Source of the DNA: Wenyingzhuangia sp.
GTDB taxonomy: Bacteria; Bacteroidota; Bacteroidia; Flavobacteriales; Flavobacteriaceae
Direction of reading: 5' to 3'
Assembly (NCBI GenBank): GCA_020628175.1
Contig: JAHDFK010000006.1
Span: 12,404-76,403 of the forward strand
DNA length: 64,000 bases
This document shows positions 45,898 to 56,230 of this stretch, one piece after another. The notes beneath the pieces were generated by a model. The model did no database searches, was not told the origin of the DNA, and worked only from the letters and a program-made list of their open reading frames with translations. A program made the position numbers and the translations under genes. Within the stretch, counting starts at the first letter, position 1. Each line of letters starts with the position of its first letter.

Positions 45898-46476
45898 ATG
45901 GAGATATTAATTAATTTTATAAACGACATTCACCCATTGTCGAATGAAACGTTTCAAAAACTATTAAGTGTTACAAAAATTGTTTCATATAGAGCTGGTG
46001 AGCACTTATGTGAACTTGGAGCTGTAAATGATAAAATTTTCTTTATTCTAGATGGTGTTACGAGAACGTATATGAAGGAGGGACCGGATGCACCAGAAAT
46101 TAATAAATCTATTACCTGTAGTGGCCATTTAGCTTCTTCATTAAAATCTTCAATGAATAATGAACCCGCAAAAGTAGCTTGTCAAGCGTTAACAGATGCG
46201 GTAATTGTAGTTGTTACGGATGAAGATTTATTTAAATTAAGATCTGAAAGCAACGAATTTAGTCAATTTATGTACAAGGCTTTAGAGTTTGAATACACCA
46301 AACTAGAAGTTTCTTTAATAGATTTACTATCTAAAGATGCTACTGAAAGATATTTAATTTTAAGAGAACGAATTAAAGATATCGATCAATTGATTCCTCA
46401 ATACCATATTGCCTCTCATTTGGGTATTACACCGATACAGTTAAGTAGGATTCGAAAAAAATTACTCACGAAATAA
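45898..46476 (+). CDS. Crp/Fnr-family transcriptional regulator
   Basis: The 192-residue protein has an N-terminal cyclic-nucleotide-binding-like fold (SYRAGEHLCELGAVNDKIFFILDGVTRTYM) and a C-terminal winged HTH (ERYLILRERI, IASHLGITPIQLSRIRKKL). The HTH recognition helix LGITPIQLSRIR is well formed. The phosphate-binding cassette of true cAMP-binding proteins (RxS) is not evident, so the ligand is unknown. It is a single-gene unit; its targets are not known. Confidence 0.87.
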   Translation: MEILINFINDIHPLSNETFQKLLSVTKIVSYRAGEHLCELGAVNDKIFFILDGVTRTYMKEGPDAPEINKSITCSGHLASSLKSSMNNEPAKVACQALTDAVIVVVTDEDLFKLRSESNEFSQFMYKALEFEYTKLEVSLIDLLSKDATERYLILRERIKDIDQLIPQYHIASHLGITPIQLSRIRKKLLTK

Positions 46477-46505
46477 TTTTCTTAAGTAATAATACTAACA
46501 AAAAG

Positions 46506-46538
46506 AAAAGCCTTAGAATCTAAATTCTAAGGCTTTTT
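46506..46538 (+). terminator. Bidirectional terminator between the Crp-like gene and ahcY
   Basis: AAAGCCTTAGAAT and ATTCTAAGGCTTT form a perfect 13-base stem around CTAA, with A- and T-runs on both sides. It serves the plus-strand regulator gene and the convergent minus-strand ahcY. Confidence 0.9.
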
Positions 46539-46557
46539 CTATTTACTTAAATTACTA

Positions 46558-47871
46558 TTAGTATCTATAGTATTCTGGCTTAAATGGTCCTTCTACTGTT
46601 ACACCAATATATTTTGCTTGCTCTTGAGATAAAACATCAAGCTCTACGCCTATTTTTGCCAAGTGCAAACGAGCTACTTTTTCATCCAAATGCTTTGGTA
46701 ACGTGTATACATCATTTCCATAAGCATCAGCGTTGTTCCACAATTCTAATTGTGCTAAAACTTGGTTTGTAAAAGAGTTAGACATAACAAAACTAGGGTG
46801 ACCTGTAGCACATCCTAAATTTACCAAACGTCCTTCTGCCAATACTAAAAACTCTTTCCCGTCAATTGTATATTGATCTACTTGAGGTTTGATTTCTATT
46901 TTAGAAGCTCCGTGATTTTTATTTAACCAAGCCATGTCAATTTCATTGTCAAAATGTCCAATATTACAAACAATTGCTTTGTCTTTTAAAGCTTCAAAAT
47001 GACGCCCTACAATAATATCTTTATTTCCTGTAGTTGTAATTACAATGTCAGCACGCTTAATCGCATCGTCCATTTTCTTAACTTCAAAACCATCCATAGC
47101 TGCTTGCAAAGCACAGATAGGATCGATTTCTGTTACAATTACTCGAGCTCCAGCTCCTTGTAAAGATGCCGCAGATCCTTTTCCTACATCACCGTAACCA
47201 GCAACTACAGCTACTTTTCCAGCCATCATTACATCTGTTGCTCTACGTATTGCATCTACTGCAGATTCTTTACATCCGTATTTGTTATCAAATTTAGACT
47301 TCGTTACAGAATCATTTACGTTAATAGCTGGCATTGGCAATGTACCTGCCTTTACACGCTCTATCAAACGGTGTACTCCTGTTGTTGTTTCTTCAGAAAG
47401 TCCTTTAATACCTGATACTAATTCTGGGTACTTATCTAAAACCATGTTTGTTAAATCACCTCCATCATCTAAAATTAAATTCAAAGGTTTTTTATCTTCT
47501 CCAAAAAAGATTGTTTGTTCTATACACCAATCAAATTCTTCTTCACTTAATCCTTTCCAAGCATAAACAGGTATACCTGCAGCAGCAATAGCAGCAGCAG
47601 CCTGATCTTGTGTAGAAAAAATATTACAAGACGACCAAGTTACCTCAGCACCTAAATCTACCAATGTTTCAATCAAAACAGCTGTTTGAATGGTCATGTG
47701 TAAACATCCAGCAATTCTAGCTCCAGCCAAAGGCTTTTTACCTTCGTATTCTTTTCTAATACTCATTAAACCTGGCATTTCTGCTTCGGCTAAATGTATT
47801 TCTTTTCTACCCCAATCTGCTAATGAGATATCCTTTACTTTATAAGGCACGTATGTTGTATCTAAACTCAT
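46558..47871 (-). CDS. ahcY: Adenosylhomocysteinase
   Basis: The enzyme hydrolyses S-adenosylhomocysteine to adenosine and homocysteine, clearing the product of SAM-dependent methylation. Several such methyltransferases are encoded in the cobalamin locus at the left. From ATG 47871 it has 437 residues. Motifs include [38 protein letters not shown], the NAD-binding [13 protein letters not shown], and [12 protein letters not shown]. It ends KPEYYRY. A longer frame to 47964 would add an unrelated hydrophobic N-terminus and cover the divergent promoter, so it is rejected. Confidence 0.96.
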   Translation of the reverse strand: MSLDTTYVPYKVKDISLADWGRKEIHLAEAEMPGLMSIRKEYEGKKPLAGARIAGCLHMTIQTAVLIETLVDLGAEVTWSSCNIFSTQDQAAAAIAAAGIPVYAWKGLSEEEFDWCIEQTIFFGEDKKPLNLILDDGGDLTNMVLDKYPELVSGIKGLSEETTTGVHRLIERVKAGTLPMPAINVNDSVTKSKFDNKYGCKESAVDAIRRATDVMMAGKVAVVAGYGDVGKGSAASLQGAGARVIVTEIDPICALQAAMDGFEVKKMDDAIKRADIVITTTGNKDIIVGRHFEALKDKAIVCNIGHFDNEIDMAWLNKNHGASKIEIKPQVDQYTIDGKEFLVLAEGRLVNLGCATGHPSFVMSNSFTNQVLAQLELWNNADAYGNDVYTLPKHLDEKVARLHLAKIGVELDVLSQEQAKYIGVTVEGPFKPEYYRY

Positions 47872-47906
47872 ATTACTATATTTGTTGCTTTTAGACTGCA
47901 AATTTA
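47856..47906. promoter_or_regulatory. Divergent promoters of ahcY and the phosphopantetheinyl transferase gene
   Basis: On the plus strand TTG (47856-47858), an 18-base spacer and TATATTTG (47877-47884) form a good promoter toward 47927. On the minus strand TAAATTTG (plus coordinates 47899-47906) is an exact -7 match toward ahcY, with a TTG 14 bases upstream, which is short. The two overlap in a 55-base gap, so their use may be mutually exclusive. Confidence 0.55.
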
Positions 47907-47926
47907 CAAAAACCTTACTACAAAAA

Positions 47927-48556
47927 ATGCCTTTATTTAAAACAATACAAATCAACAAAGACACTGCTGTTTTTGTTTGGAAAATTACCGAGAGTATTGA
48001 TTTTTTAAAGGATGTTTACTTATCTAAAAACAGTCTGAATAGATTAAATTCGATGAAATCAGAACCGCATCAAAAAGGTTTTTTAAGTATTCGCCACTTG
48101 TTAAAAATAAACAATATTACGGATGATGATTTGTTTTACAATGAATTTGGAAAACCCTTATTGACTTCTACTAAAAAAATATCTATTACACATTCTTTTG
48201 ACTTTTCTGCTATTGTAATTTCTAATCAAAACACTGTAGGAATTGATATTGAAAAAAATAGAGACAAAATAAAAGTCATCAAGCATCGTTTTACAGATTT
48301 GGAACAAGGGAATTTATCTAACGAAGCATACATAAAACAGCTAACCTATATATGGGGAGCCAAAGAAGCTATGTTTAAAATTCACCCAAGTGGTGGTATG
48401 AATTTTAAAAATGATTTAATTATTGATAACTTTACACAAACACATGCTTCAGGAAAAATTAATACTCCTGAAATGATACAGGAATGTAACATTCAATTTT
48501 ACCAAATAGAGAATTATTCTTTAGCAATTGCACTTACAACAAATGAACATTCTTAA
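47927..48556 (+). CDS. 4'-phosphopantetheinyl transferase (Sfp/AcpT type)
   Basis: The 209-residue protein (ATG 47927) transfers phosphopantetheine from CoA to carrier proteins. It has the two superfamily motifs [12 protein letters not shown] and [13 protein letters not shown] (Mg- and CoA-binding Asp/Glu and Lys) and an upstream NEFGKPLL plus [12 protein letters not shown]. Size fits the Sfp-like group. It overlaps the next gene by 14 bases. Its carrier protein partner is not in the window. Confidence 0.9.
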   Translation: MPLFKTIQINKDTAVFVWKITESIDFLKDVYLSKNSLNRLNSMKSEPHQKGFLSIRHLLKINNITDDDLFYNEFGKPLLTSTKKISITHSFDFSAIVISNQNTVGIDIEKNRDKIKVIKHRFTDLEQGNLSNEAYIKQLTYIWGAKEAMFKIHPSGGMNFKNDLIIDNFTQTHASGKINTPEMIQECNIQFYQIENYSLAIALTTNEHS

Positions 48557-49247
48557 AACTTTACAAATAGCTAAAAGTAAGCAACAAAAATACATCGCTA
48601 TTTTAATAGATCCTGATAAGACGAGCGTAAGTGATGTGAAAAAATTGTGTAAAAGAATTGACAACGCCCCTATTGATTTCATTTTAATGGGAGGAAGTAT
48701 TGTATCAAAACATCAAACAGAAATTATAGCAAAAGAAACGAAAAGATTCTCTAAAAAACCTGTTATTCTATTTCCTGGTGATTATACTCATTTAACAAAT
48801 GAAGCAGATGCTTTATTGTTTTTAAACTTAATATCTGGCGATAATCCTGAATATTTAATTGGACAACAAATAAAGTCAGTTCCTTTCTTAACCCAAAGCA
48901 ATTTAGAAATAATCTCTACGGGCTATATTTTAATTAACGGTGCTACAGAAACTTGTACCATGAAGGTTTCTAAAACCAAACCTCTACAACAAGAAAACAA
49001 AGAACTCATATACCAGACAGCCAAAGCTGGAGAACTTATGGGACAAAAATTAGTATATTTAGAAGCAGGTAGTGGCGCCAAAACCCCAGTACATACAGAT
49101 ATTATAAAACAGGTTTCTAACTCCTTAAAAACCCCTATTATTGTAGGCGGAGGAATTAGAACAAAAACAGCTATAGAAAATGCTCATAATGCCGGAGCTA
49201 CGCTGGTAGTTATTGGTACGGCTTTTGAAGAGAATATGCTATTTTAA
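48543..49247 (+). CDS. Geranylgeranylglyceryl/heptaprenylglyceryl phosphate synthase-family protein
   Basis: The 234-residue TIM-barrel protein (ATG 48543) has the family phosphate- and prenyl-binding segments KYIAILIDPDKTSV, DFILMGGSIV, LVYLEAGSGAKTPVH and PIIVGGGIRTKTAIENA. Homologues in Archaea join glycerol-1-phosphate to a prenyl chain for ether lipids. Bacteroidota members belong to the bacterial group II, and Flavobacterium homologues have been studied biochemically as I recall. Its physiological lipid here is unknown. It overlaps the 3' end of the transferase gene. Confidence 0.88.
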   Translation: MNILKTLQIAKSKQQKYIAILIDPDKTSVSDVKKLCKRIDNAPIDFILMGGSIVSKHQTEIIAKETKRFSKKPVILFPGDYTHLTNEADALLFLNLISGDNPEYLIGQQIKSVPFLTQSNLEIISTGYILINGATETCTMKVSKTKPLQQENKELIYQTAKAGELMGQKLVYLEAGSGAKTPVHTDIIKQVSNSLKTPIIVGGGIRTKTAIENAHNAGATLVVIGTAFEENMLF

Positions 49248-49256
49248 AAGAAAAAG

Positions 49257-50747
49257 ATGAAATTAGATAAGAAACTTAAACAAGAAATAGACAAAAGAAA
49301 CATTACTAAAGAAATGTTAGCCAACCAAATGCTAGCTTTTATTAAAGGTTCTGCTACCATTTGTTTAGATAGAATTGCTACAGTTGGAGATGGAGTTTCT
49401 GAGATTAGTAGTATCGATAGAAGTAAGTACATGAACATCTATAACTTAAAACAACAAGACATCGATGTTTTAAAGTTTGTACCTGCATCTGGTTTAGCTT
49501 CTAGAATGTTTAAAGGATTGTCCGAATTTTACAATTCGAAAACCAACAATCCAATGTCTCAATACTTTTTCAATAATCTTCATAAATTTCCTTTCTACAA
49601 AGACATTATTATTGAATTTCATAAAATTCACCCTCAAATAAAAAAACTAGATAATCTATCCAACAAACTGTTGTTTTTAGAGTTTATTCTATGTGAAGAT
49701 GGTCTAAACTATCAGAACACTCCCAAAGGTTTGATTAAATTTCATCAATATGATATTGATAACAAATCTGCTTTAGAAGAGCAAATAGACGAAGGCTACT
49801 ATTATGCTATCGGTAAAAACCAAACAGTTCAGATACACTTTACAGTAAACCATTTATTTTTAGAGGAATTTAAAAAAAGAGCTCAAGAATACATAGCATA
49901 TAACTACAATGACTCCGACGTAACATTTCATATCACGTTCTCAACACAAAAAACAAGTACTGATACCATTGCCCTAAACCAGGACAATACTCCTTTTATA
50001 AACTCTAAAGGAAATTATGTTTTTAGAGCAGGAGGTCATGGAGCACTAATAGAAAACTTAAATGATTTAGATGCTGATCTTATTTTTATCAAAAACATTG
50101 ATAACGTGAGTCATCAAAACCATGTTGAAGAAAATATTAAATACAAACAAGTACTCGCTGGAAAACTTCTTTTTTTACAAGAAAAAATTCACCAATACTT
50201 AAGTTTAATAGACTCCGATTCTCCTAGTTTAAATCTACAAGAAGTTCGTTACTTTATAATGGAAAACTTTTTAATAGAGTTTGATGAAAACTGTGATACC
50301 TCTGAAATTTTTGCTTTTTTAAATAGACCTATACGTGTTTGCGGGATGATTAAAAACCAAGGAGATGCAGGAGGAGGTCCTTTCTGGATAAAGGAAGAGA
50401 ATAACACAAGTTCTCTGCAAATTATAGAAGGTGCACAGGTAGACAAAAATGACAAAACTCAAAAAGAAATTTTATACCGAGCTACCCATTTTAATCCTGT
50501 AGATATTGTTTGTGCTACGAAAGATTACAAGGCTAATAAATTTAATTTAATAGACTACGTAAACCAAGATGCAGTTTTTATAACAGATAAAACCGTTGAA
50601 GGTAAAGCTATTAAAGGATTAGAATTACCTGGTTTGTGGAATGGAGGAATGCATCATTGGCTATCTGTATTTGTAGAAGTACCTATAGAAACTTTCAACC
50701 CTGTTAAAACGGTTACCGATTTATTATCTCCAATGCACCAAGCGTAA
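49257..50747 (+). CDS. DUF4301 family protein
   Basis: The 496-residue cytoplasmic protein is typical of the Bacteroidota family DUF4301 (FVPASGLASRMFKGLSEF, GNYVFRAGGHGALIENLNDLDADLIFIKNIDNV). The PASG-SRM segment resembles nucleotidyltransferase-like sugar-phosphate enzymes, and GGPFW plus GLELPGLWNGGMHHWLSVFVEVP follow. Function is unknown. It is the last gene of the group behind 47927 and ends one base before the convergent SulP gene. Confidence 0.82.
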   Translation: MKLDKKLKQEIDKRNITKEMLANQMLAFIKGSATICLDRIATVGDGVSEISSIDRSKYMNIYNLKQQDIDVLKFVPASGLASRMFKGLSEFYNSKTNNPMSQYFFNNLHKFPFYKDIIIEFHKIHPQIKKLDNLSNKLLFLEFILCEDGLNYQNTPKGLIKFHQYDIDNKSALEEQIDEGYYYAIGKNQTVQIHFTVNHLFLEEFKKRAQEYIAYNYNDSDVTFHITFSTQKTSTDTIALNQDNTPFINSKGNYVFRAGGHGALIENLNDLDADLIFIKNIDNVSHQNHVEENIKYKQVLAGKLLFLQEKIHQYLSLIDSDSPSLNLQEVRYFIMENFLIEFDENCDTSEIFAFLNRPIRVCGMIKNQGDAGGGPFWIKEENNTSSLQIIEGAQVDKNDKTQKEILYRATHFNPVDIVCATKDYKANKFNLIDYVNQDAVFITDKTVEGKAIKGLELPGLWNGGMHHWLSVFVEVPIETFNPVKTVTDLLSPMHQA

Positions 50748-50748
50748 A

Positions 50749-52473
50749 CTACACGTTTGCTTGCTTTACATAATTTGTCAAATCGTCCTCTCTATCTAGC
50801 TTTCCTGTTTTGTAATACATTAAAGCATCGTTATTATTGATAAAGAATTTTTGAGTTCCAACTTTTGTAATGATATTACTTTTTGTAAACATATCACGAA
50901 CAGGCCCTTTTACATTTGAAAAATAAATTTCAACATTTTTTTCTTTGTAAAAATCAATAACTCCTTCTAGCATTTGAATGGCAGTACTGTCCATCCCATT
51001 GATACATTCACAATCCAATAAAATCAATTGTAATTCGGCGCCTTTTTCTCTTGCTTTGGTCTGTAATATTTCACTAAAGTAATCGGCGTTGGCAAAATAA
51101 ACTCGTGCATCAAAACGTAAAATTAAAATTGAAGCATCTATTTCTACTGTTTCGAATCTATTGATATTTCTAAACACATTTGTATTAGGTATACGCCCTA
51201 AAACGGCTACATGTGGCCTTGATGTACGTGCAACCAACATGGTTATAGACAAAATAACTCCTATAAATATTCCTTCTTTAATCCCTAAAAAAAGAGTTCC
51301 TGAAAAAGTGGCTATCAACATCCAAAAATCACTCTTATTCAACTTCCATAACCGAATTGCCTCTTTATAATTTATCAATTTAATAACCGATACAATAATA
51401 ATTCCTGCCAATACGGCTTTAGGTAAATAATAAAAATAAGGTGTTAAAAAAAGTAATACAAGTACTAAAACGACAATAGAAAACAAAGCTGCCAAACCTG
51501 TTTTAGAACCCGCATCATCGTTTACTGCCGATCTTGAAAAACTAGCTGTTGTGGGATATGATTTAAAAACTGAACCTACAATATTCATCATTCCTAAAGC
51601 AATTAATTCTTTATTAGGAGCAATGGCAACCTCATCGGAGCTTTCTTCTAAAGCCTTACCTATAGATATGGTTTCTAAAAACCCTATAATCGCTAGCGTA
51701 ACAGCAATAGGCAATAATTGCATTATACTTTTGTAGGTTACAGTAGGCATGTTAAAAGAAGGTAAACCCGAAGGAATATCTTGTAAAATTGAAACGTTAA
51801 AAAGTAAATCGTGAAAAAAGTACAAACCTACACAACCTAAAACAACGACAATTAAAGGGCCTGGTAATTTAGATTTGGTGTACTTTATCAATAATAAAAT
51901 AAACACCGTTAACAAACCTACACTTAATGTCTGCCAATCTACCTTGCCTACTTGCCGCACTAAAGACATTAAAATGTCTTGCAACCTATTACTTCTCGGA
52001 ATTGGAATTCCTGATAAATTTTTAAACTGATTGATACCAATAACAATAGCTGCAGCAGAACTAAAGCCGCTAATAACTGGCTTAGATAAAAAGTTTACAA
52101 TAAAACCTAACTTACCTATCCCTAGTAATAATTGAATTACACCTACACACAAAGCTAATAGAATCGTCAATGTTATGTAGGTATCAGTACCCGCAATTGC
52201 TAAAGTAGAAACTCCTGCAGCCACAATTAAAGAATCCATAGCAACAGGACCTACAGCTACTCTTTGCGCTGTGCCAAATAGTAAATACATAAATTGAGGT
52301 AACAACGCACTGTACAAACCATAAATTGGTGGCAAACCAGCTATTAAGGCATATGCGATTCCTTGGGGAATTAAAACAACTCCTACCGTAAAGCCCCCAA
52401 CAATATCTGCTTTTAAATTCTGCTTGATATTATATTTGGGCAGCCATTCTAAAATAGGAATCCATTTTTTCAT
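50749..52473 (-). CDS. SulP (SLC26)-family anion transporter with STAS domain
   Basis: The 574-residue protein has the SulP N-terminal segment AYALIAGLPPIYGLYSALLPQFMYLLFGTA and about 10-14 membrane helices, then a C-terminal STAS domain (about 440-560; LILLDCECINGMDSTAIQML). Known substrates of the family are sulfate, bicarbonate and other anions; the substrate here is not established. ASFSRSAVNDDAGSKTG fits the family. It lies 1 base after ruvB, likely in one transcript. Confidence 0.88.
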   Translation of the reverse strand: MKKWIPILEWLPKYNIKQNLKADIVGGFTVGVVLIPQGIAYALIAGLPPIYGLYSALLPQFMYLLFGTAQRVAVGPVAMDSLIVAAGVSTLAIAGTDTYITLTILLALCVGVIQLLLGIGKLGFIVNFLSKPVISGFSSAAAIVIGINQFKNLSGIPIPRSNRLQDILMSLVRQVGKVDWQTLSVGLLTVFILLLIKYTKSKLPGPLIVVVLGCVGLYFFHDLLFNVSILQDIPSGLPSFNMPTVTYKSIMQLLPIAVTLAIIGFLETISIGKALEESSDEVAIAPNKELIALGMMNIVGSVFKSYPTTASFSRSAVNDDAGSKTGLAALFSIVVLVLVLLFLTPYFYYLPKAVLAGIIIVSVIKLINYKEAIRLWKLNKSDFWMLIATFSGTLFLGIKEGIFIGVILSITMLVARTSRPHVAVLGRIPNTNVFRNINRFETVEIDASILILRFDARVYFANADYFSEILQTKAREKGAELQLILLDCECINGMDSTAIQMLEGVIDFYKEKNVEIYFSNVKGPVRDMFTKSNIITKVGTQKFFINNNDALMYYKTGKLDREDDLTNYVKQANV

Positions 52474-52474
52474 G

Positions 52475-53497
52475 TTAAAATAATTCTCCTTGACTGGTAG
52501 GCCTAGAAATTTTTAAATGTTTGTACGCTAATTCTGTTACTTCTCTTCCTCTTGGTGTTCTAATAATAAATCCTTGTTGAATTAAAAAAGGTTCATAAAC
52601 CTCTTCTATTGTTTCTCCGTTTTCGCTTACAGCCGTAGCTAAAGTACTTATCCCTACGGGTCCTCCTTTAAACTTTTCTATAATCGTGGTAAGTATTTTA
52701 TTATCCATTTCATCCAATCCAAAAGCATCTACATTTAAAGCTTTTAAACCAAATTTTGCAATTTCAATTGTAATGGTACCGTCTCCTTTTATTTGAGCAA
52801 AATCTCTTACTCTTCTCAACAACGCATTGGCTATACGAGGTGTACCTCTACTTCTACCTGCTATTTCTATAGCAGCCTCCATACTTATAGGTGTTTTTAA
52901 AATATGTGCACTTCGCTGTACAATGGTACTCAACAATTCTGTGTCGTAATATTGTAATCTACTCGAAATTCCAAAACGGGCACGCATAGGTGCTGTTAAC
53001 AAACCAGAACGCGTAGTGGCTCCTATTAACGTAAAAGGTTCTAGATTAATTTGAACAGTACGCGCATTGGGCCCAGATTCTATCATGATATCAATCTTAA
53101 AATCTTCCATTGCAGAGTACAAATACTCTTCTACTATGGGACTTAATCTATGAATTTCATCAATAAACAATACATCTCTTTCATCTAAACCCGTTAACAA
53201 ACCTGCCAAATCACCTGGTTTATCTAAAACAGGTCCTGAAGTAACTTTTATACCCGCGTTTAATTCGTTGGCTAGAATATGCGCCAAAGTTGTTTTTCCT
53301 AATCCCGGAGGTCCATGGAAAAGCGTATGATCTAAGGCTTCTTCTCTAATATTTGCAGCTTCTACAAAAATTTTAAGATTCTCAATCGCTTGTTCTTGTC
53401 CTGTAAAGTCATCAAACGAGAGCGGACGTAATTTTTTTTCTACATCTAACTCATCATTTGAATAATGATCACTTTCGGGATTTAAATTCTCGTTCAT
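52475..53497 (-). CDS. ruvB: Holliday junction branch migration helicase RuvB
   Basis: RuvB is the AAA+ motor that moves Holliday junctions with RuvA. The 340-residue protein has [19 protein letters not shown], Walker [15 protein letters not shown], Walker [14 protein letters not shown], sensor [20 protein letters not shown] and the winged-helix end [20 protein letters not shown]. It is separated from the TonB-dependent receptor gene by a terminator. Confidence 0.97.
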   Translation of the reverse strand: MNENLNPESDHYSNDELDVEKKLRPLSFDDFTGQEQAIENLKIFVEAANIREEALDHTLFHGPPGLGKTTLAHILANELNAGIKVTSGPVLDKPGDLAGLLTGLDERDVLFIDEIHRLSPIVEEYLYSAMEDFKIDIMIESGPNARTVQINLEPFTLIGATTRSGLLTAPMRARFGISSRLQYYDTELLSTIVQRSAHILKTPISMEAAIEIAGRSRGTPRIANALLRRVRDFAQIKGDGTITIEIAKFGLKALNVDAFGLDEMDNKILTTIIEKFKGGPVGISTLATAVSENGETIEEVYEPFLIQQGFIIRTPRGREVTELAYKHLKISRPTSQGELF

Positions 53498-53537
53498 ACC
53501 GTATCCATTCTATTCACAAATATAAGATATAGATCCT

Positions 53538-53576
53538 AAAAAAGCGTGTAGCTTTTACAAACTGCACGCTTTTTTA
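53538..53576 (-). terminator. Rho-independent terminator after the TonB-dependent receptor gene
   Basis: On the minus strand AAAGCGTGCAG pairs with CTACACGCTTT (one wobble) and is followed by TTTTTT. It separates the receptor gene from ruvB. Confidence 0.82.
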
Positions 53577-53596
53577 AACTTCTTTAAAACCCTGCT

Positions 53597-55975
53597 CTAA
53601 AACTGAAATTTATATCCTACATCTGGAAAAAAACCTATCTGATTTACTTCGTTTACCTGTTTTGTGACACGATTATAGCGTCTTGCAAAAATGTTTTCGT
53701 TAGCTGTTACATTTTGTAGATCTACATAAAATTGATGAGACTGCTTTTTACGTTCACTATTAATTTTGATTCCAAATTTAATATCCCATCTAAAATAATC
53801 GTTGTTTTGTAAACTAAAAGCTTTGTCTTCTTGTAACAATTCAAATCCTGCATTGTTAGAAGCTTCTAAATCAACAGGTGTATAAAATCTTCCTCCTGAG
53901 TATGTTATTTTAGTATCGGTGAAAAAGATTCTTTTATTAGTAGCTCCTAACTGAAATTCTTTTCCTGCTAAAAAGTTCACCACACGTTGATTGTTAAATG
54001 GAGTATTTCGTTCTATTCCATCACTTCCTTTATAGGTACTTTCGAAAAAAGAAGCTGTTAACAACGCATAGTAGCCTTTTGTGAAAAACTTTTCTAACGT
54101 AAACTCTACTCCTTTATTTCTTCCTGTTCCGTTATTTACTAAAGACACTTTATCTCCCGAAAAACCAAAGCCCGTACCCTCTGTTAAACTAGAATAACTT
54201 GAGCTGGTTTGTTCTACTGCCGCATTTTTTATTTGCTGATAATACAACTCAAGTTTAGCTCTCCAGCTATTTTTTAAATTCACATCGTACCCTACAACAT
54301 AATGGTTACTTGCTACGTAATCTAAATTTCGATTGGTTTGTTCTAAAACACCATTTATGTTTTCGTTCGCAAAAAGCAAAGGCAATGCAACCGATTGATG
54401 GTGCAAACCATAACCTGCATTAAATTGATGTCTTCCTATTTTATAACTCGCTCCAAGTCTTGGTTCAACAACAAATTGTTTGGTTAACGAATTTAACTGT
54501 CCATGAACTCCTGTATGTAATGTGGTTCTTTTTGTTAGTCTAAACTTTGTTTGTACATAAGGTTGCACAATACTTAATTGCTCGTCTGTATTTCTAAACG
54601 TAAACAAATCTGGATCTCCATCATTATCTGTATCTGGTTGTTTGAATCGATCTTTGTTTAACAACTTAATTTTATAGTTTTCTAGCAAGACTCCTGTTCG
54701 TAAGGTTGTTTTGCTATTAATTTTTGAATTTAACAATGTTGAAAATGTAAGCCTGCGTTCCTCATCATCAAAATCACTATATTTTATTTTTCTTTCGTTC
54801 TCTGTGTTTTTATCTACAAATCTATTCGCTATAAAAGTATTCGAATTAAAGGATGTAGATACGGTTGTATTTAAAAACGTATTATCGTTTAAATTTATTT
54901 TGTGTTTTAAGCCAACAACACCAAAACCCGAAGTTACAAACGAGTCTTCATCTGTAAAAGCAAACAAATCGTCTTCATCAATCTCATCTCCTAAAAAATC
55001 TATATCAGAATCTGCTAAAATTCCAAACAACTGTACTTCTCCAAATTTGTATTTTCCAAAATCAATATGAAACGATACATCTTTGTAATTAGGCGTAGCT
55101 GTTGTTCCTCCAGCTCCCCCTCCAATCAATCCTATTAAAGAATATCTACCTGCAATTAAAAACGACCCTTTTTTAGTTCCCAAAGGCCCTTCTGCCATGG
55201 CCTCTACCCCTGTAAAAGCTCCAACTTGCGCGGTAAATTCGTAAGCACTATTATTTCCTTTTCTAAAACCCAAGTCAAAAACACCTCCCAAAGCATTTCC
55301 ATATTCCGAAGGAAATGCAGAGGTTATAAAATCAGAATTTTTTAACATATTGGCGTTTAACGCAGAAACAGGTCCTCCTGTAGTACCCGTTGTAGAGTAA
55401 TGGTTAGGACTCGGAATTGGAACTCCTTCTAATCTCCACAACAAACCTGTTGGGGAGTTTCCTCTTACTACAATATCGTTTCTACTATCATCTGGAGATG
55501 ACACTCCAGCAAAATTTGCAGCCAATCTCCCTACATCACTTCGTCCTCCCGAAAATCGCGTTACTTCGTCTACACTAAATTGTCTGGCAGATACGGATGC
55601 CATTTTATTTAAAGACTTAGCTTTACTCCTTTTGGCTGTCAATACTATTTCATCTAAGTCCTCAAAAGATTCTTGTAATTTTATTGTTAACACAACTTCT
55701 TTTCCAGAAGTTACCTCTACACTAGGCAACACAACCGTTTCGTAGCCTACGCTACTTATTTTTAATGTATGCCTACCAACAGATACGTTTCTTAAAACAA
55801 AACTTCCATCTTCTTCGGTTACAGTACCTACTCCATTTTTATCTTGTAGCTCTACAACAACTCCTAACAATTCTGTTTCCGATTGTTGGTCTTTTACAAA
55901 ACCTTTGATAATTCCTTTTTGTGCATGTGTTACTGCTACAAACAATAACATTAAAAAAAGCATTCTAATTTTCAT
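53597..55975 (-). CDS. TonB-dependent receptor with carboxypeptidase-like regulatory domain
   Basis: The 792-residue outer-membrane protein has a signal peptide (KIRMLFLMLLFVAVTHAQ), a CarboxypepD_reg-like domain (about 20-105; KGIIKGFVKDQQSETELLG, LKISSVGYETVVLP), and a plug (VGRLAANFAGVSSPDDSRND, VVRGNSPTGLLWRLEGVPIP). The barrel ends FFPDVGYKFQF with the usual terminal Phe. No SusD partner follows, so it is not a classic glycan Sus pair. The substrate is unknown. A LytS/LytTR pair is divergent, 255 bases away. Confidence 0.9.
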   Translation of the reverse strand: MKIRMLFLMLLFVAVTHAQKGIIKGFVKDQQSETELLGVVVELQDKNGVGTVTEEDGSFVLRNVSVGRHTLKISSVGYETVVLPSVEVTSGKEVVLTIKLQESFEDLDEIVLTAKRSKAKSLNKMASVSARQFSVDEVTRFSGGRSDVGRLAANFAGVSSPDDSRNDIVVRGNSPTGLLWRLEGVPIPSPNHYSTTGTTGGPVSALNANMLKNSDFITSAFPSEYGNALGGVFDLGFRKGNNSAYEFTAQVGAFTGVEAMAEGPLGTKKGSFLIAGRYSLIGLIGGGAGGTTATPNYKDVSFHIDFGKYKFGEVQLFGILADSDIDFLGDEIDEDDLFAFTDEDSFVTSGFGVVGLKHKINLNDNTFLNTTVSTSFNSNTFIANRFVDKNTENERKIKYSDFDDEERRLTFSTLLNSKINSKTTLRTGVLLENYKIKLLNKDRFKQPDTDNDGDPDLFTFRNTDEQLSIVQPYVQTKFRLTKRTTLHTGVHGQLNSLTKQFVVEPRLGASYKIGRHQFNAGYGLHHQSVALPLLFANENINGVLEQTNRNLDYVASNHYVVGYDVNLKNSWRAKLELYYQQIKNAAVEQTSSSYSSLTEGTGFGFSGDKVSLVNNGTGRNKGVEFTLEKFFTKGYYALLTASFFESTYKGSDGIERNTPFNNQRVVNFLAGKEFQLGATNKRIFFTDTKITYSGGRFYTPVDLEASNNAGFELLQEDKAFSLQNNDYFRWDIKFGIKINSERKKQSHQFYVDLQNVTANENIFARRYNRVTKQVNEVNQIGFFPDVGYKFQF

Positions 55976-56230
55976 GATTTCCTTTTAAGTTTCACATCAA
56001 AAATGAGTATTACCAACTCTGTATCAAAATAAATAAAAGGCTATTGCTATTTAACATTACCCAACAGTATAATTATCCTTTTAAAGTGTATAATCATAGA
56101 TTCCATTTCTTAAAAGCTATCCAAACATCAATCCGTCAGTTCAATCATTAAAAACAACAATTCAACTTTTATAAAAACATTTTTCTACTTGTTTTCTGTA
56201 CCTTTAAACTTCATCTATTTAAAATAAACA

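Noticed and set aside
47872..47964. N-terminal extension of ahcY
   Set aside because: It adds a non-conserved segment, and covers the divergent promoters and start of the transferase gene; the conserved protein starts at 47871.
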